Assembly (NCBI GenBank): GCA_024336345.1
Contig: JANFOG010000003.1
Coordinates: 1,866,501 to 1,930,500 of the forward strand
From: Mariannaea sp. PMI_226
Taxonomy: Eukaryota > Ascomycota > Sordariomycetes > Hypocreales > Nectriaceae
Direction: 5' to 3'
DNA: 64,000 nucleotides
Both the position numbers and the translations under genes were made by a program. Numbering within the stretch: the stretch's first letter is position 1; the number at the start of each line of letters is the position of its first letter. Below the pieces are notes generated by a model. It ran no database searches. It was not told the DNA's origin and saw only the letters and a program-made list of their open reading frames with translations. This document shows, piece after piece, positions 48,401 to 60,021 of the stretch.

Positions 48401-50588
48401 CAGACAAACGTATTCTCCTCATCCTGCCGACAATGCACTCTCTATGGACCTATGATATTACGTATTTAGCTAAAACGGCCTCTCATACGCGGGGGAGATG
48501 TGGCCCAGCCGTGGCTATTTCAGGATCCTATTTGTCGCGGCTTACGAGGAGGCCATGCTAAGATCAAGCTGAATAATGCTCTGACTGGGACACCTGATGC
48601 TTTGGTAGGATTGCTACCATCCGGTACTCACGCACAAGCTGATCCTGCTGACTGTACTGCCTTGGTTCGGCAAGCACATGGGGCGGACCGAGTGCGAAAG
48701 TAGTGTGCGAGATCGACTATCATCGAGGCGATGCGGGTGGCCAGTGTGTGCGGGGATCTGTCATTCGAAATTCAGATGCCATGACTTGAGTTACACTGCC
48801 TTGCTGCTAGGTATTGACTCAACCCCGTCTCCTACCTGCAGTAGGTGCTAGGTACTTCCCATACCTTACATTGGAGTTACTGTGTGTACCGTACTTACTT
48901 CTGGCCAAAGTCCGAGATGAGAGACATGCGGGAGGGGGCCGACTGTCGCACATGGATTTTCTACTAGCGAGGGGATAATGCAAAGAAAGGACCGATCTTC
49001 TGAGCGCGACGATGGATATTAACGTTATGCAATGGACAGCGATTGTCTTGTCTAGGTAGGAAGGTAGGTATTCGGTGAGGGTAGAATCCTAAACGTTGCC
49101 AATCCCCTGGGTCACTAATAATACGCGACGCGTTCCATCCAAAAGAGGTGATGGTCTGGATAATGGAGAATCCTCCATCCCCCAGGAACGGCAATAAAAG
49201 GGGGAGCTTGATATGCAATCCAATGAGGGGGGATCGAAAATGCCAGCACGAGGCGATATAATGAGAAGCATAGACTAGAAATGAAAAACATTACTTAATC
49301 CGACAGGAAGTTGAAACAACAACACGGCCAGCCTCCTTTGTTGATGGTTTTCGTAATTCTGCATTAGAGGCAGGCCCAGAAACTGAGCTCCATTTGATGC
49401 ATTTTTGCACTCAATTGATATCAAGGTAGGTAAGGTAGCTTGCCTCTCTACCTTGCCCTTGTACGTAGGTATTTCATCTATCGCGTATGTAAATAAGTAC
49501 CTCCTTCAGATGCTGGTAGCAACTAAATCCATTGAGGACCTATCATTAATTAATCTGCACGGCTCTCTATTTTGTCCCTTGGGCTGGCAGGAGATAATCG
49601 GGGATATGATGGCCCCCCGAACGGACAACCCATCCGTTCGGAGTTGTTTACAGTCCGAAAAAAAAGCACCCTGGATAATACCGTCAAAATAGCCAAAGTG
49701 ATTGTCTACGTCAGGACTGTACTCCATAAATGGCGCGGAGATCTAAATTCATATTAGGTAGCTCACACTGCCTCAATCTCTATAGCAGCGGACTGGCTAG
49801 GCTTCGCAGAGGCTGGTGGCCTCTGTTCCTTGCAGTGTGCTCCGTATATGTACTGTGCTGTGGTGGCTTTGGAGGGAGTTGCTTACCTCAGTGGACGAGG
49901 ATCCACTACAACCCACTGGTGAAAATGACCGAGAAAATGGAGAAGATGGATTATTAAAGAACTTGGGAGAGCGACGAAACGGAGAAAGAATAAAATTGCA
50001 TGTTGGAAAAATAGTGACGACCCCTCAGCAGCGAACAATAACTTTTCTGTTGGATGAGATGCTCGCGCACCAGGAAATGCAAGAATATGCGTCACGACTC
50101 ACGATTGACAAAACTGATGACGCCCACTGACCATTAGTTACCTCCGGCACGAGCGGACGCCCCGGGGCTTAATAGAAGGGTCGGTTTGTAATGCTGCCCG
50201 CGCGCGCGAAATGCTCACCACCGGATGCCTCGGGACTCAAGCCTTTCTGGTCGGATTCTTCTCGCATCAGTACGTGGCACTACGACATCCGACCCTCGCC
50301 GCTGCCGGCGCCGTCGCCGCCACGCGAACCCGCCGTGACCTAGGAAAGTTGGCAACGGGTGAGAAGACGGCATCTTCGCTTCGCGAATATACATAGCACA
50401 GTACATGCAGTCGATTACTCAAGGTTCTCACATCTACATGGCTTATTGTGACTCTGTGCCTTAGCTGCTCTGCTAATGCTGGATGCATTATTGGAGTACA
50501 GTATGTGAAAAGTCGGTACTCTGTACCTCATACTCTACCTCTCACCTCCCACTCCACGCGAAATGGGAGATGCACTACGCCCCACGCC
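45425..50588. other. Intergenic, no convincing gene
   Basis: No frame has domain content. Notable structures: a 10-bp inverted repeat at 46367-46395, a 7-bp inverted repeat at 46803-46817, and repeated AGGTAGGTA-type motifs between about 48.8 and 49.5 kb. A hydrophilic open frame ends at 50130 (see findings). The promoter of the P4-ATPase lies at the right end. Confidence 0.45.
46367..46395. repeat. 10-bp perfect inverted repeat
   Basis: TTGGAACGTT at 46367-46376 is perfectly complementary to AACGTTCCAA at 46386-46395, with a 9-nt loop. It could form a hairpin in RNA or be a symmetrical binding site. It is not followed by a T-run and is in a region without genes. Confidence 0.6.
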
Positions 50589-51186
50589 ATGCAGCCTCCA
50601 CCATCCATGAATACCCACTCTGTGCTGTTTCCACACCCCTTCGCACAATTTCCCTTGCCCAGCCCGCCCAGCCTTTCCCAGGCCTTCCCTCGCAGTCTCG
50701 CAGTTGTTCGCTCTGATCCTGAAAGTTGTCCAATCCAGTGAACGGGTCCCTGATTGTTCCACTAGAGGCGCACACCCCCCAGTCAAGTCGCTTTTCCCGT
50801 AACGCAGCAATAGTCCCCGGCGGAGGTGCCTTCTGCCAAGTCCGCCGCCTTTTTTCCCTCCTGCCCCGTCTGCTTATTGCTTTGCTTACACAACTACTCC
50901 CTAACACCCAACACTCTCATTTCCGTCTTGAAACTGCCATCTCGTCCTTCTTTTCCCCACGAACCCGCATCCTCAACCAACGTCTCTGGACGACAGGCCA
51001 TCTCGTCTTCGCCTTCGCTGCCGTCGACTTTCATCTCAACATAACGCGGGTGCCGGTCCAATTACATCGCCCTCCTGCACGTTCCCATTTCGACGACTTA
51101 CCGTTCGACATCTTACTCCGCTGCGACTCTCCAAACCTGGCTGGCATCGAGGGGCCGATCGGGCGTTTGCCCGCGACTTCACCACC
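50589..51186 (+). promoter_or_regulatory. Pyrimidine-rich leader of the P4-ATPase gene
   Basis: C- and T-rich sequence directly upstream of the P4-ATPase start, with no ATG on the plus strand after about 50,610. A possible upstream ORF of 50 codons (ATG at 50589, TGA ending 50741) sits at its left end. Whether it lies inside the transcript depends on where transcription starts, which I cannot see. Confidence 0.45.
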
Positions 51187-54100
51187 ATGACTAAATCAAC
51201 CACCCCAGACGGAGGCTCGGATTCGAACGCTCTTACCGCTACTCAGCGCTCGAGATGGGCCACTAGAAAAATGACAACGAAGAGTAGCAGCAACAAGCGA
51301 AACTCGCTTCTAAACCGCATGCACAAGAAGACCAATTCGAGCGAGAAGAATCCGTCGCCTCCCGACGGTTCCGATCCATCTGGCGACGATGGCAAACCGC
51401 CGAATGAGATTTCAGAGAATCAAATCCAAGCCGACGGTGACGATGATGTGTCTGAAACGAGAACCCTCTTTTTCAACCAGCCCCTACCAGACAGCCTGCT
51501 TGATGAGGACGGCCATCCAGTCCAGACCTTCCCTCGAAATAAGATCCGTACAGCCAAATATACGCCTCTCTCGTTCATTCCGAAGAATCTCTGGTTTCAG
51601 TTTCACAACGTCGCCAATATCTTCTTCTTGTTCCTAGTTATTCTGGTCGTAAGTAGCATTTATTTCCAAAATTAGCTTGTATTGTACGAGAAATCTTAAC
51701 CCAATAATTAGATCTTCCCAATCTTCAGCAGTGGTACCAACCCTGGCCTCAACGCCGTGCCCTTGATTTTCATTATCGCAGTTACAGCCATCAAGGATGC
51801 TATCGAGGACTACCGAAGAACGATTCTCGACATCGAACTCAACAATGCTCCAGTTCATCGACTTCGAAACTGGACCAATGTGAATGTCCACGAGGGAGAC
51901 ATTTCCCTTTGGCGAAGGTTCAAGAAGGCCAACTCGGCCTTTTTCGGCTCCATCTGGCGTGCCACCGTTTCGTTGTGGTCGAAGAAGGCTAGGGAGGAGC
52001 GAGCAAAACGCAAGGCTGAGGCAACCATGGAAGAAGACCCTGTCCGGCCCTCTATGGAAACGCATCGCACTCGACAATCCATTCGCAACTCGCTTACTAC
52101 ACCCTTTGGCAATCGTGACTCGTACATTGAGGCCCAAGATGACATCCAAATGACTCCGGTGCCCTCACCAACGCCTCAACCTCATGTCAAGATTCAGCTG
52201 CCAGAACCAAGTGGTGACGATGCTAAGCGTGCTGCAGCTATCGCAGACATGAAACCAAACATTATCCAGCCTTATATTGAAGTCAAGAACGCCAGGTTCC
52301 AGAAAGACGCCTGGAAGAGTATTATGGTTGGAGATTTCGTTCGCATCTACAACGATGACGAGCTTCCCGCGGATATCATCATCCTCGCGACATCTGATCC
52401 CGATGGTGCCTGCAACGTTGAAACGAAGAATCTGGATGGTGAGACTAATCTAAAGGTCCGCCAGGCGCTTCGATGTGGCCGCTCCCTGAGACATGCACGA
52501 GATTGCGAGAGGGCAGAGTTTGTGATTGAAAGCGAAGGACCCCACCCGAATCTTTACAAGTACAACGGTGCAATCAAATGGCGACAGACTATTCCCGGTT
52601 ATCCTGACGACGAACCAGCTGAAATGTCCGAGCCTATCACAATTGACAACATGCTTTTGCGAGGTTGCAATCTTCGAAATACCGAATGGGTTCTAGGTGT
52701 TGTTGTTTTCACCGGACACGACACCAAAATCATTATGAATGCTGGTATCACCCCCAGCAAACGTGCGCGCATTGCCCGGGAAATGAACTTCAATGTCATC
52801 TGCAACTTCGGCATTCTGCTTATCATGTGTTTGCTTGCTGCCATTGTAAACGGTGTGGCTTGGAGTAAGACGGATGCTTCGTCTTTCTTCTTTGACTTTG
52901 GCTCCATTGGTGGCTCGGCTGCCATGACTGGTTTCATTACGTTCTGGGCAGCTATCATCTTATTCCAGAACTTGGTTCCGATCTCACTCTACATCACTCT
53001 CGAAATTGTCAGAACTCTGCAGGCTATCTTCATCTACAGCGATGTCGAGATGTACTACGAACCAATTGACCAGCCATGCATTCCTAAATCATGGAATATC
53101 TCGGACGATGTCGGCCAAATTGAATACATCTTCTCGGATAAGACAGGCACGCTAACTCAAAACGTGATGGAATTCAAGAAAGCCACCATCAACGGACAGC
53201 CCTATGGAGAGGCCTACACGGAGGCTCAGGCTGGAATGCAGAAGCGGTTGGGCATTGACATCGAGAAAGAAGCCGAAAGGGCCAAAGCTGAGATTGCTAT
53301 TGCTAAAACCCGAGCCCTTGAGGGTCTTCGAAAGATTCACAACAACCCTTACCTTCACGATGACGCCCTCACATTTATTGCTCCCGATTTTGTTTCTGAT
53401 TTGGCGGGCGACAATGGTCCTGAGCAAGCAGCAGCAAACTCATACTTCATGCTTACACTGGCATTGTGCCATACAGTCATCTCAGAGCAAATTCCTGGTG
53501 ATCCGCCCAAGATGATTTTCAAAGCCCAATCTCCTGATGAGGAGGCCCTCGTTGCTACCGCTCGTGACATGGGCTTTACGGTTCTCAGCAAGTCTGGAGA
53601 TGGTATGAATCTCAATGTCCTTGGCGACGAGCGTCACTATCAAATCTTGAACACGATTGAATTCAATTCTACTCGAAAGCGAATGAGCTCGATTGTTCGA
53701 ATGCCAGATGGTCGCATCGTTCTGTTCTGCAAGGGCGCTGACTCTGTTATCTACGCTCGGCTAAAGAAGGGCGAGCAGAAGGAGTTGAGGGTCGAAACAG
53801 CTGAACATTTGGAAATGTTTGCACGTGAAGGATTGCGAACCCTTTGCATTGCCCATAAGGAGCTTCCAGAGGAAACTTACAGGGCATGGAAAAAGGAACA
53901 TGACCTCGCAGCAACCGCCTTGGAGAACCGTGAAGAGAAGTTGGAAGCAGTTGCTGAGATGATTGAGCAGGATCTCTTGCTTCTGGGTGGAACTGCTATT
54001 GAAGATCGACTACAAGATGGAGTGCCAGATACCATTGCTCTACTTGGTGATGCTGGTATCAAACTTTGGGTCCTTACTGGCGACAAGGTGGAGACTGCTA

Positions 54101-55893
54101 TCAACATCGGTTTCTCGTGCAACTTGCTCAACAACGACATGGAACTAATTCATCTCAAGGTAGACGAAGATGAATCGGGTGAAACTGATGATGACGCGTT
54201 CCTCGATATGGCGGAGAAGCTGCTCGACGAGAACATGAGAACTTTTGGCATTACCGGTAGTGATGAAGAACTTGCTATTGCGAAGAAGAGCCACGAAGCC
54301 CCCGCGCCTACACATGGACTAGTCATCGATGGCTTTACTCTTCGATGGGTCCTGAACGATCGTTTGAAGCAAAAGTTTCTCCTGCTTTGCAAGCAGTGCA
54401 AGTCGGTTCTATGCTGTCGTGTCAGCCCTGCCCAGAAAGCCGCTGTTGTTGCCATGGTCAAGAATGGCCTGGATGTCATGACCTTGTCCATTGGCGATGG
54501 TGCCAACGACGTGGCCATGATCCAGGAAGCTGATGTTGGTGTGGGTATTGCTGGTGTGGAAGGAAGACAAGCAGCGATGTCTTCTGACTACGCCATTGCT
54601 CAATTCCGATTCCTCCAGCGACTTGTGCTTGTCCATGGCCGATGGTCGTACCGCCGCCTCGCAGAGACTATCAGTAACTTCTTCTACAAGAACATGGTTT
54701 GGACGTTTGCCATTTTCTGGTATGAGATCTTCACGAATTTTGACATGACCTACCTATTTGATTACACCTACATTCTCATGTTCAATCTGTTCTTCACCTC
54801 GGTACCCGTTGGTATCATGGGTGTGCTTGATCAAGATGTGTCGGACAAGGTCTCGTTGGCCGTACCCCAGCTCTACCGACGAGGTATTGAGCGACTTGAG
54901 TGGACACAGCTTAAATTCTGGTAAGTTAGTATGTTCCAATGCAGCATGGTGTGTATACTAACCACTGATAGGCTATACATGGTTGATGGAATCTATCAGT
55001 CTGTGATGGTCTTCTTCATTCCTTACCTACTTTTCATGGATGGCCAGCTTGTCACTATGAGCGGACTGGGCGTTGATGATCGTGTCCGTTTCGGTGCTTA
55101 CGTCGCCCATCCGGCTGTCATCACGATCAACATGTATATCTTGATCAACACCTACCGATGGGACTGGTTGATGCTGTTGATCGTTGCCATCAGTGACATT
55201 TTCATCTTCTTCTGGACTGGAGTGTATACGTCCTTCACCTCATCCGATTTCTTTTATGGCGCAGCCAGTCAGGTGTATCGGGAAGCGACCTTCTGGGCGG
55301 TCTTCTTTATCGTCCCAGTAATTTGCCTGTTCCCTCGCTTTGCCATCAAGGCCCTTCAAAAGGTGTACTGGCCCTATGATGTCGATATCATTCGGGAGCA
55401 GGAGAGGATGGGCAAATTCTCTCATTTGTCTCCCAAAAGTACCCCAGATGATGGCGTGATGGCGGACACGAAGAGCAACAAGTCTAAGTCGTCCAACAGC
55501 TCACGACGATCAAAGAAGATGGTCAAGCATACCGCCTATGGTAGTGTTGATGAAGACCTACGACCAATCTATCCACCCTCGACGGCTACGCGGACGACAA
55601 CGTACAACCAGCACAGCCAGAATGGCAGTGACTCGACCAACTACACTGGCGCACGCGTGTCAATGGATTTGGGAGGCGATGGCGTGCGTCAGACTCGCCC
55701 TTCCATTGACCGCGCTCGGCCATCGTACGACCGCATGAGGGCGTCGATGGACAGAGTGCGACCCAGTTATGAGGCCAGTAATGACTTTACTTCAGCGGCA
55801 CGGTTGTCAAGGATTGAAGCAACTCAATCGCATTCAAGCGTCCGGTTCCCGCGACTACGCGGCCTCTCACTATCCAAGAGTGCCCACGTTTAG
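51187..55893 (+). CDS. dnfA: P4-ATPase phospholipid flippase, DNF1/DNF2 type
   Basis: Flips phospholipids from the outer to the cytosolic leaflet of plasma and endosomal membranes, sustaining polarity and endocytosis; yeast Dnf1/2 work with a Cdc50-family partner. Three exons, 51187-51648, 51712-54920 and 54972-55893 (introns 63 and 51 nt), give 1,530 aa. Key motifs: the DNF-like entry PLSFIPKNLWFQFHNVANIF; actuator DGET at 396-399; phosphorylation motif DKTGT from D630; hinge GDGANDV at 1082-1088. Hydrophobic spans fall near 140-195, 510-590 and 1140-1350, consistent with ten helices. Exon 3 begins inside the late transmembrane block. The C-terminal tail carries four seven-residue repeats (R-[PA]-S-x-[DE]-[RA]-x) and ends LSLSKSAHV. 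The N-terminal 100 residues are disordered. The symbol follows Aspergillus usage for this clade. Confidence 0.95.
55696..55776 (+). repeat. Four seven-residue repeats in the flippase tail
   Basis: Coding repeats with consensus R-[PA]-S-[IYM]-[DE]-[RA]-[AMV]: RPSIDRA, RPSYDRM, RASMDRV, RPSYEA. The nucleotide sequences of the copies differ at many synonymous sites, so the repeat is kept at protein level and is not a recent DNA duplication. Each unit has an R-x-S site that basophilic kinases of the kind known to activate yeast Dnf proteins could phosphorylate. Confidence 0.75.
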
Positions 55894-57438
55894 GCACTTT
55901 GACGACACGACGAACACTGACACACTCCTTGTACATTTACCTACTACTCACGATCGGTAACACACCACCCGAGTTCCCTTTAAACAGTCATCTATTTTCT
56001 TGTTTTTGATATCCTAAGCCTTGCAAGGAGGCTCTTGATGCACTTATGATCTGCATGAGCGATCTAAGAGTGGCTTCTCCACCAATCCTTTGATGGAGCT
56101 ACTTTGAAAGCTCTGGCGTTCAAGCAATATGAACGTGCCGTTGAAGAAGAAGAAGGAGAAGGATGAGAAGAAGTGGGGATGGTGATATGGTTGCTTGGAT
56201 GCCCACATCATCCTGGGGAGTCAGTTTACACACGCCGGGCGTTTTTGAAAGGGATGCAAAAGGTAGTTCTTGGCTTTGTATGATTGCTTGGTTGGTCCTT
56301 GCGCGACAGTCACTATTTCATTTTGTTTTTTTTCTTTTCTTTTTTATATCTTTTACATTGGTTTTGTCTTTTGTTTCCTTCCTCCTTTTTTTTTTTTTAT
56401 TATTTATGCATTTCGCATTTTAGAGCTGAGAAAGTGGTGAAAACTTATTCATTATGGGAAGGGAGATTCTCCATTGAGCGAGAGGATTCCCCGGAGAGGA
56501 GATGGAATGAGAGAAAAGGGCCGAGATGCTCGTTGATGGCTTGAACACACATGGTCGAGTGAAGAGAGGGTTCGCCAGGAGAAGGAGATGGAAGAGCGCC
56601 GATTGCGAGGATACGCAATGTGGTGGTGGCTTGTAAATATGGTATCATAATATCTTGTCCCTGCTAGTTCATCCAGTTTTGGAGACCAGAGAAGACTCGA
56701 CACGAAGATATATATAATTCATGAAGAATCCCCCATATCTAATATCGAGGACGTGCCTTAGCTTGAGTTACGTGTGTTGACGATATAAAGTACATATGCA
56801 TGTAGGATGAACGGGATTGTGCTGATGTGACCGGTGATAAATAAGTGAGCGTTTTCCATGCTTATTTCATCACGGTGTCACATACGTAATACTATGCAGT
56901 CCTAGGAATCGCATTGAAGTATCTTCAAAAAAAAAAGACAATTGGTACTTTGGTATAAGAATCTTGGCATGCCGTGCTAACTTTCCATGCTTACTTACCA
57001 ATGAAAGGTGAGTGACTTGCCGCTGGCTTTTACCGTGCATACTGTTGTGTCGATTGCAGGCAGGTACGAATACGACCAACACTCGCTTCGTTGACGTATT
57101 TTCTTTTTCTTTTCTTTTTTTTCCCTTTTTTTTGGTCCCCTTTTTTTCTTATTTTTCTGACAGGTTGGACCCAAAGAGGGACAGACAGGGGGAAGGCATT
57201 AAGTTAGTTACCCCAGGGGAGAAGGGGGGCCCACCTTGCGAGACCGACTCGCCCCAACTCAACTTCTTGCTGTCTATGATGAATGATCTGTTCACCCTCC
57301 TCAATTCAAGCTCGCGTGTCCAACTTTGCTGCTTCAACCTCGCCATCTCCTGAGGGTAGACGGTGATACACAGGCTTAGAGGCCCCTTCTTCGCCCAATT
57401 GAGACCCAAAAGGGTGCCTGTCTCTCCTTCTCCACACC
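55894..57438. other. Intergenic: flippase 3' region and aldehyde dehydrogenase promoter
   Basis: Long T-rich tracts at about 56320-56400 (3' flank of the flippase) and 57100-57160 (upstream of the aldehyde dehydrogenase leader). No coding signal. Confidence 0.5.
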
Positions 57439-59353
57439 ATGGAGCTCCCCGCGTGCGTCGAGTCTGTTTGGCGCCAGGCCAGCGACTATGCCACCACCAA
57501 CTTGAATGTCTCGTACGTTTGTGCCTCTGTGATGGATCTTTGGTCAATCGGCTTCCTGATTTGCTAACAATACATCTCTACAATCTAGCCAGCAGACCTT
57601 CTCCATTGCTGCCTCCGCCATTGCCGTCCTCTTTTCCCTGTTCATCGCTCGCCGTGTCGCGAGCCTCGTTCACGCCACCCTCTTCGACAAGGTCCAGACA
57701 TACCAGGTCCCACAGCTCGAAGTTCCTGAGCCGAAGACCTTCGTTGATACACCCAGTGTTCAAATAGCTGGATCCACCGCCATCAATTGCTATGCCCCCG
57801 CGACGGGCGAGTTCCTCAAGCTCGCAAATCCCCTGACACCTGACGGAATCGATCGTGCCATTGACGCCGCTGATACTGCCCAGAGGCAATGGAAACAAAC
57901 CACCTTTGCGCAGCGAAAAGCTGTCTTGCGATCGCTCCTGCAGTACATCCTGGATAATGCTGAGGAGATTTGTAGGGTTGCTTGCATCGACAGTGGAAAG
58001 ACCTTGGTCGATGCTCAGCTCGGTGAGATTCTCGTCACCGTTGAAAAGATCCAGTGGACTTTGAAGCATGGTGAGAAGGCTCTCCGGCCTTCACGCCGCC
58101 CGACCAACTTCCTCATGTCGTACAAGCGAAACACCGTTCACTACGAGCCTCTTGGTGTTGTTGCTGCCCTTGTGAGCTGGAACTACCCCTTCCACAACAT
58201 GATGGGGCCCATCATCAGCGCTCTCTTTGCTGGCAATGGTATCGTCGTCAAGGTCTCGGAGCAGTGTGTCTGGTCCAGCCATTACTTCTCCAACATCATT
58301 CGAGGAGCCCTTGTTGTTCACGGCTTTGATCCCAAGCTCGTCCAGGTCATCGCTTGCTGGCCCTCCACTGCTGATCACTTGACCTCTCATCCTAACATCA
58401 GCCACATCACCTTCATTGGTTCCCACAAGGTTGCCAAACTGGTTACTACCAGTGCCGCAAAGTCTCTGACTCCTGTTCTCGCCGAGCTCGGAGGCAAGGA
58501 CCCCTTCATTGTCCTCGATTCTGCAGCCAAGGATCTGGACCGCATCGTAGAGATCATTCTCCGCGGAACCTTTCAAGCTGCTGGTCAGAACTGCATCGGT
58601 ATTGAACGTGTCATTGCATCCCCTGCTATCTACGATAAGCTCGTTGAGCGCCTAGAACCCCGTGTCAAGGCCCTCCGCATTGATCAGCTGGGAGACGTCG
58701 GCGCCATGATTTCGGATATTTCCTTCTCTCGCTTGGAGGGCATGATCGCGGAAGCTGTTGAGGAAGGCGCCCAGCTTCGTGTTGGCGGCAAGCGATATAC
58801 CCATCCTACATACCCCAAGGGCCACTACTTCCAGCCCACCCTCCTTACCGACGTCGTCCCCGACATGAAGATTGCCCATCGCGAATGTTTTGCACCCGTC
58901 CTTACCGTGATGCGTGCTAAGTCTTCTTCCGCTGCTGACATTTTGGCCATTGCCAACGACACCGCCTATGACCTTGGCGCTTCCGTCTTTGGTTCTGAGA
59001 GCGACCCTCAGCTCCAACGCATTGTCCGCAATGTCCGCGCTGGTATGGTGGCCGTCAATGACTTTGCAGCTTACTACGCTGTTCAGCTTCCCTTTGGCGG
59101 TGTCGACGGCTCTGGCTATGGACGTTTTGCTGGTGAAGAAGGTCTCCGTGGCATGTGCAACCTCAAGGCCGTTTGCGAGGACCGATTTGGGTGGGCCGGC
59201 ATCCGCACTGCGATCCCACCACCTGTTCAGTATCCCATTGCCAACCAAGAGAAGAGCTGGGCCTTTACTCAGGGTGTTGTCGAGCTTGGCTATGGTGATA
59301 CTGTGCGAAAGGCTGAGGGCTTGTATGCCATGTTCAAGCACAGGAATGCGTAA
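57439..59353 (+). CDS. Membrane-anchored aldehyde dehydrogenase, MSC7-like
   Basis: NAD(P)-dependent oxidation of an aldehyde to its acid; substrate unknown. Two exons, 57439-57512 and 57589-59353, with a 76-nt intron (GTACGT donor, TCTAG acceptor), give 612 aa. This is longer than the roughly 500 aa of soluble ALDHs because of an N-terminal extension with a hydrophobic span at about residues 29-45 (SIAASAIAVLFSLFIARRV). That agrees with yeast Msc7 (about 640 aa), which is membrane-associated. Catalytic features: SWNYPFHN near the cofactor site, general base E324 in ELGGKD, nucleophile C360 in GQNCIG, and late LPFGGVDGSGYGRFAGEEG. All active-site residues are present. Initiation at the first ATG after a CCACACC context is convincing. 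It converges with the helicase gene. Confidence 0.92.
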
Positions 59354-60021
59354 AGGTTCTGCACGAGGGTTGAGAGGGAATACATATCTATATGTGTATA
59401 CACATAAACAAAACTGAGAAGAGAGTGGTTGTAGTAGGGACTGCGAAATATTAATAATCCAATAACACTAAAATCAACATATTCCAGCATCCTGATAAGT
59501 ACGAACACCTAGATACTGCAACCCATTCTGATATTCAAGGGACCCGTGTGCGTTTGTGGTCAACTGCTCTTACCGATGTAGATATCTACATATCCTATGA
59601 TGCCTCTAATTGGATCATGTATCTCCGTCTACTTGATTTCTCAAGGCCACTGTGACATTTTGAAAATGAGTTCAGAAATGCCCTATGTTACCAGTCTATC
59701 TAATACGGAAGCTATGCCTTAAGAATTTACCTATGTGCACTCCACTCCTTCCACAAATCTTATAGAACATGTACATAGTCTTTGTTGTTGAGTATGTGGG
59801 TGCAGTACAGTACGCATGCTTCTTTACGTGAACATGAGTAAGGTCTTGAAATGAGTTTGTATGAGTCAAGTCTCTGTTCTTTCATTATCTGTGAGCCTAT
59901 CTACGGATGTGATTCTGAATATCGTCTTACGACACACCTCAAACGGTTGATAAACGTCTACGTTTCGTCCTGATTTGTGGGTGTCAGACGAAAGGCGAAG
60001 AAAAAGCCATATAGGAGGCAT
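59354..60021. other. Convergent intergenic region
   Basis: 668 bp between the stops of the aldehyde dehydrogenase (plus) and the DEAD-box helicase (minus). AT-rich, with a short inverted repeat of TATGTGTATA character near 59385-59406. No coding signal. Confidence 0.5.

Noticed and set aside
50726..51190. 154-codon frame overlapping the P4-ATPase start by four bases
   Set aside because: It contains no ATG; it is the C-rich leader read in another frame.
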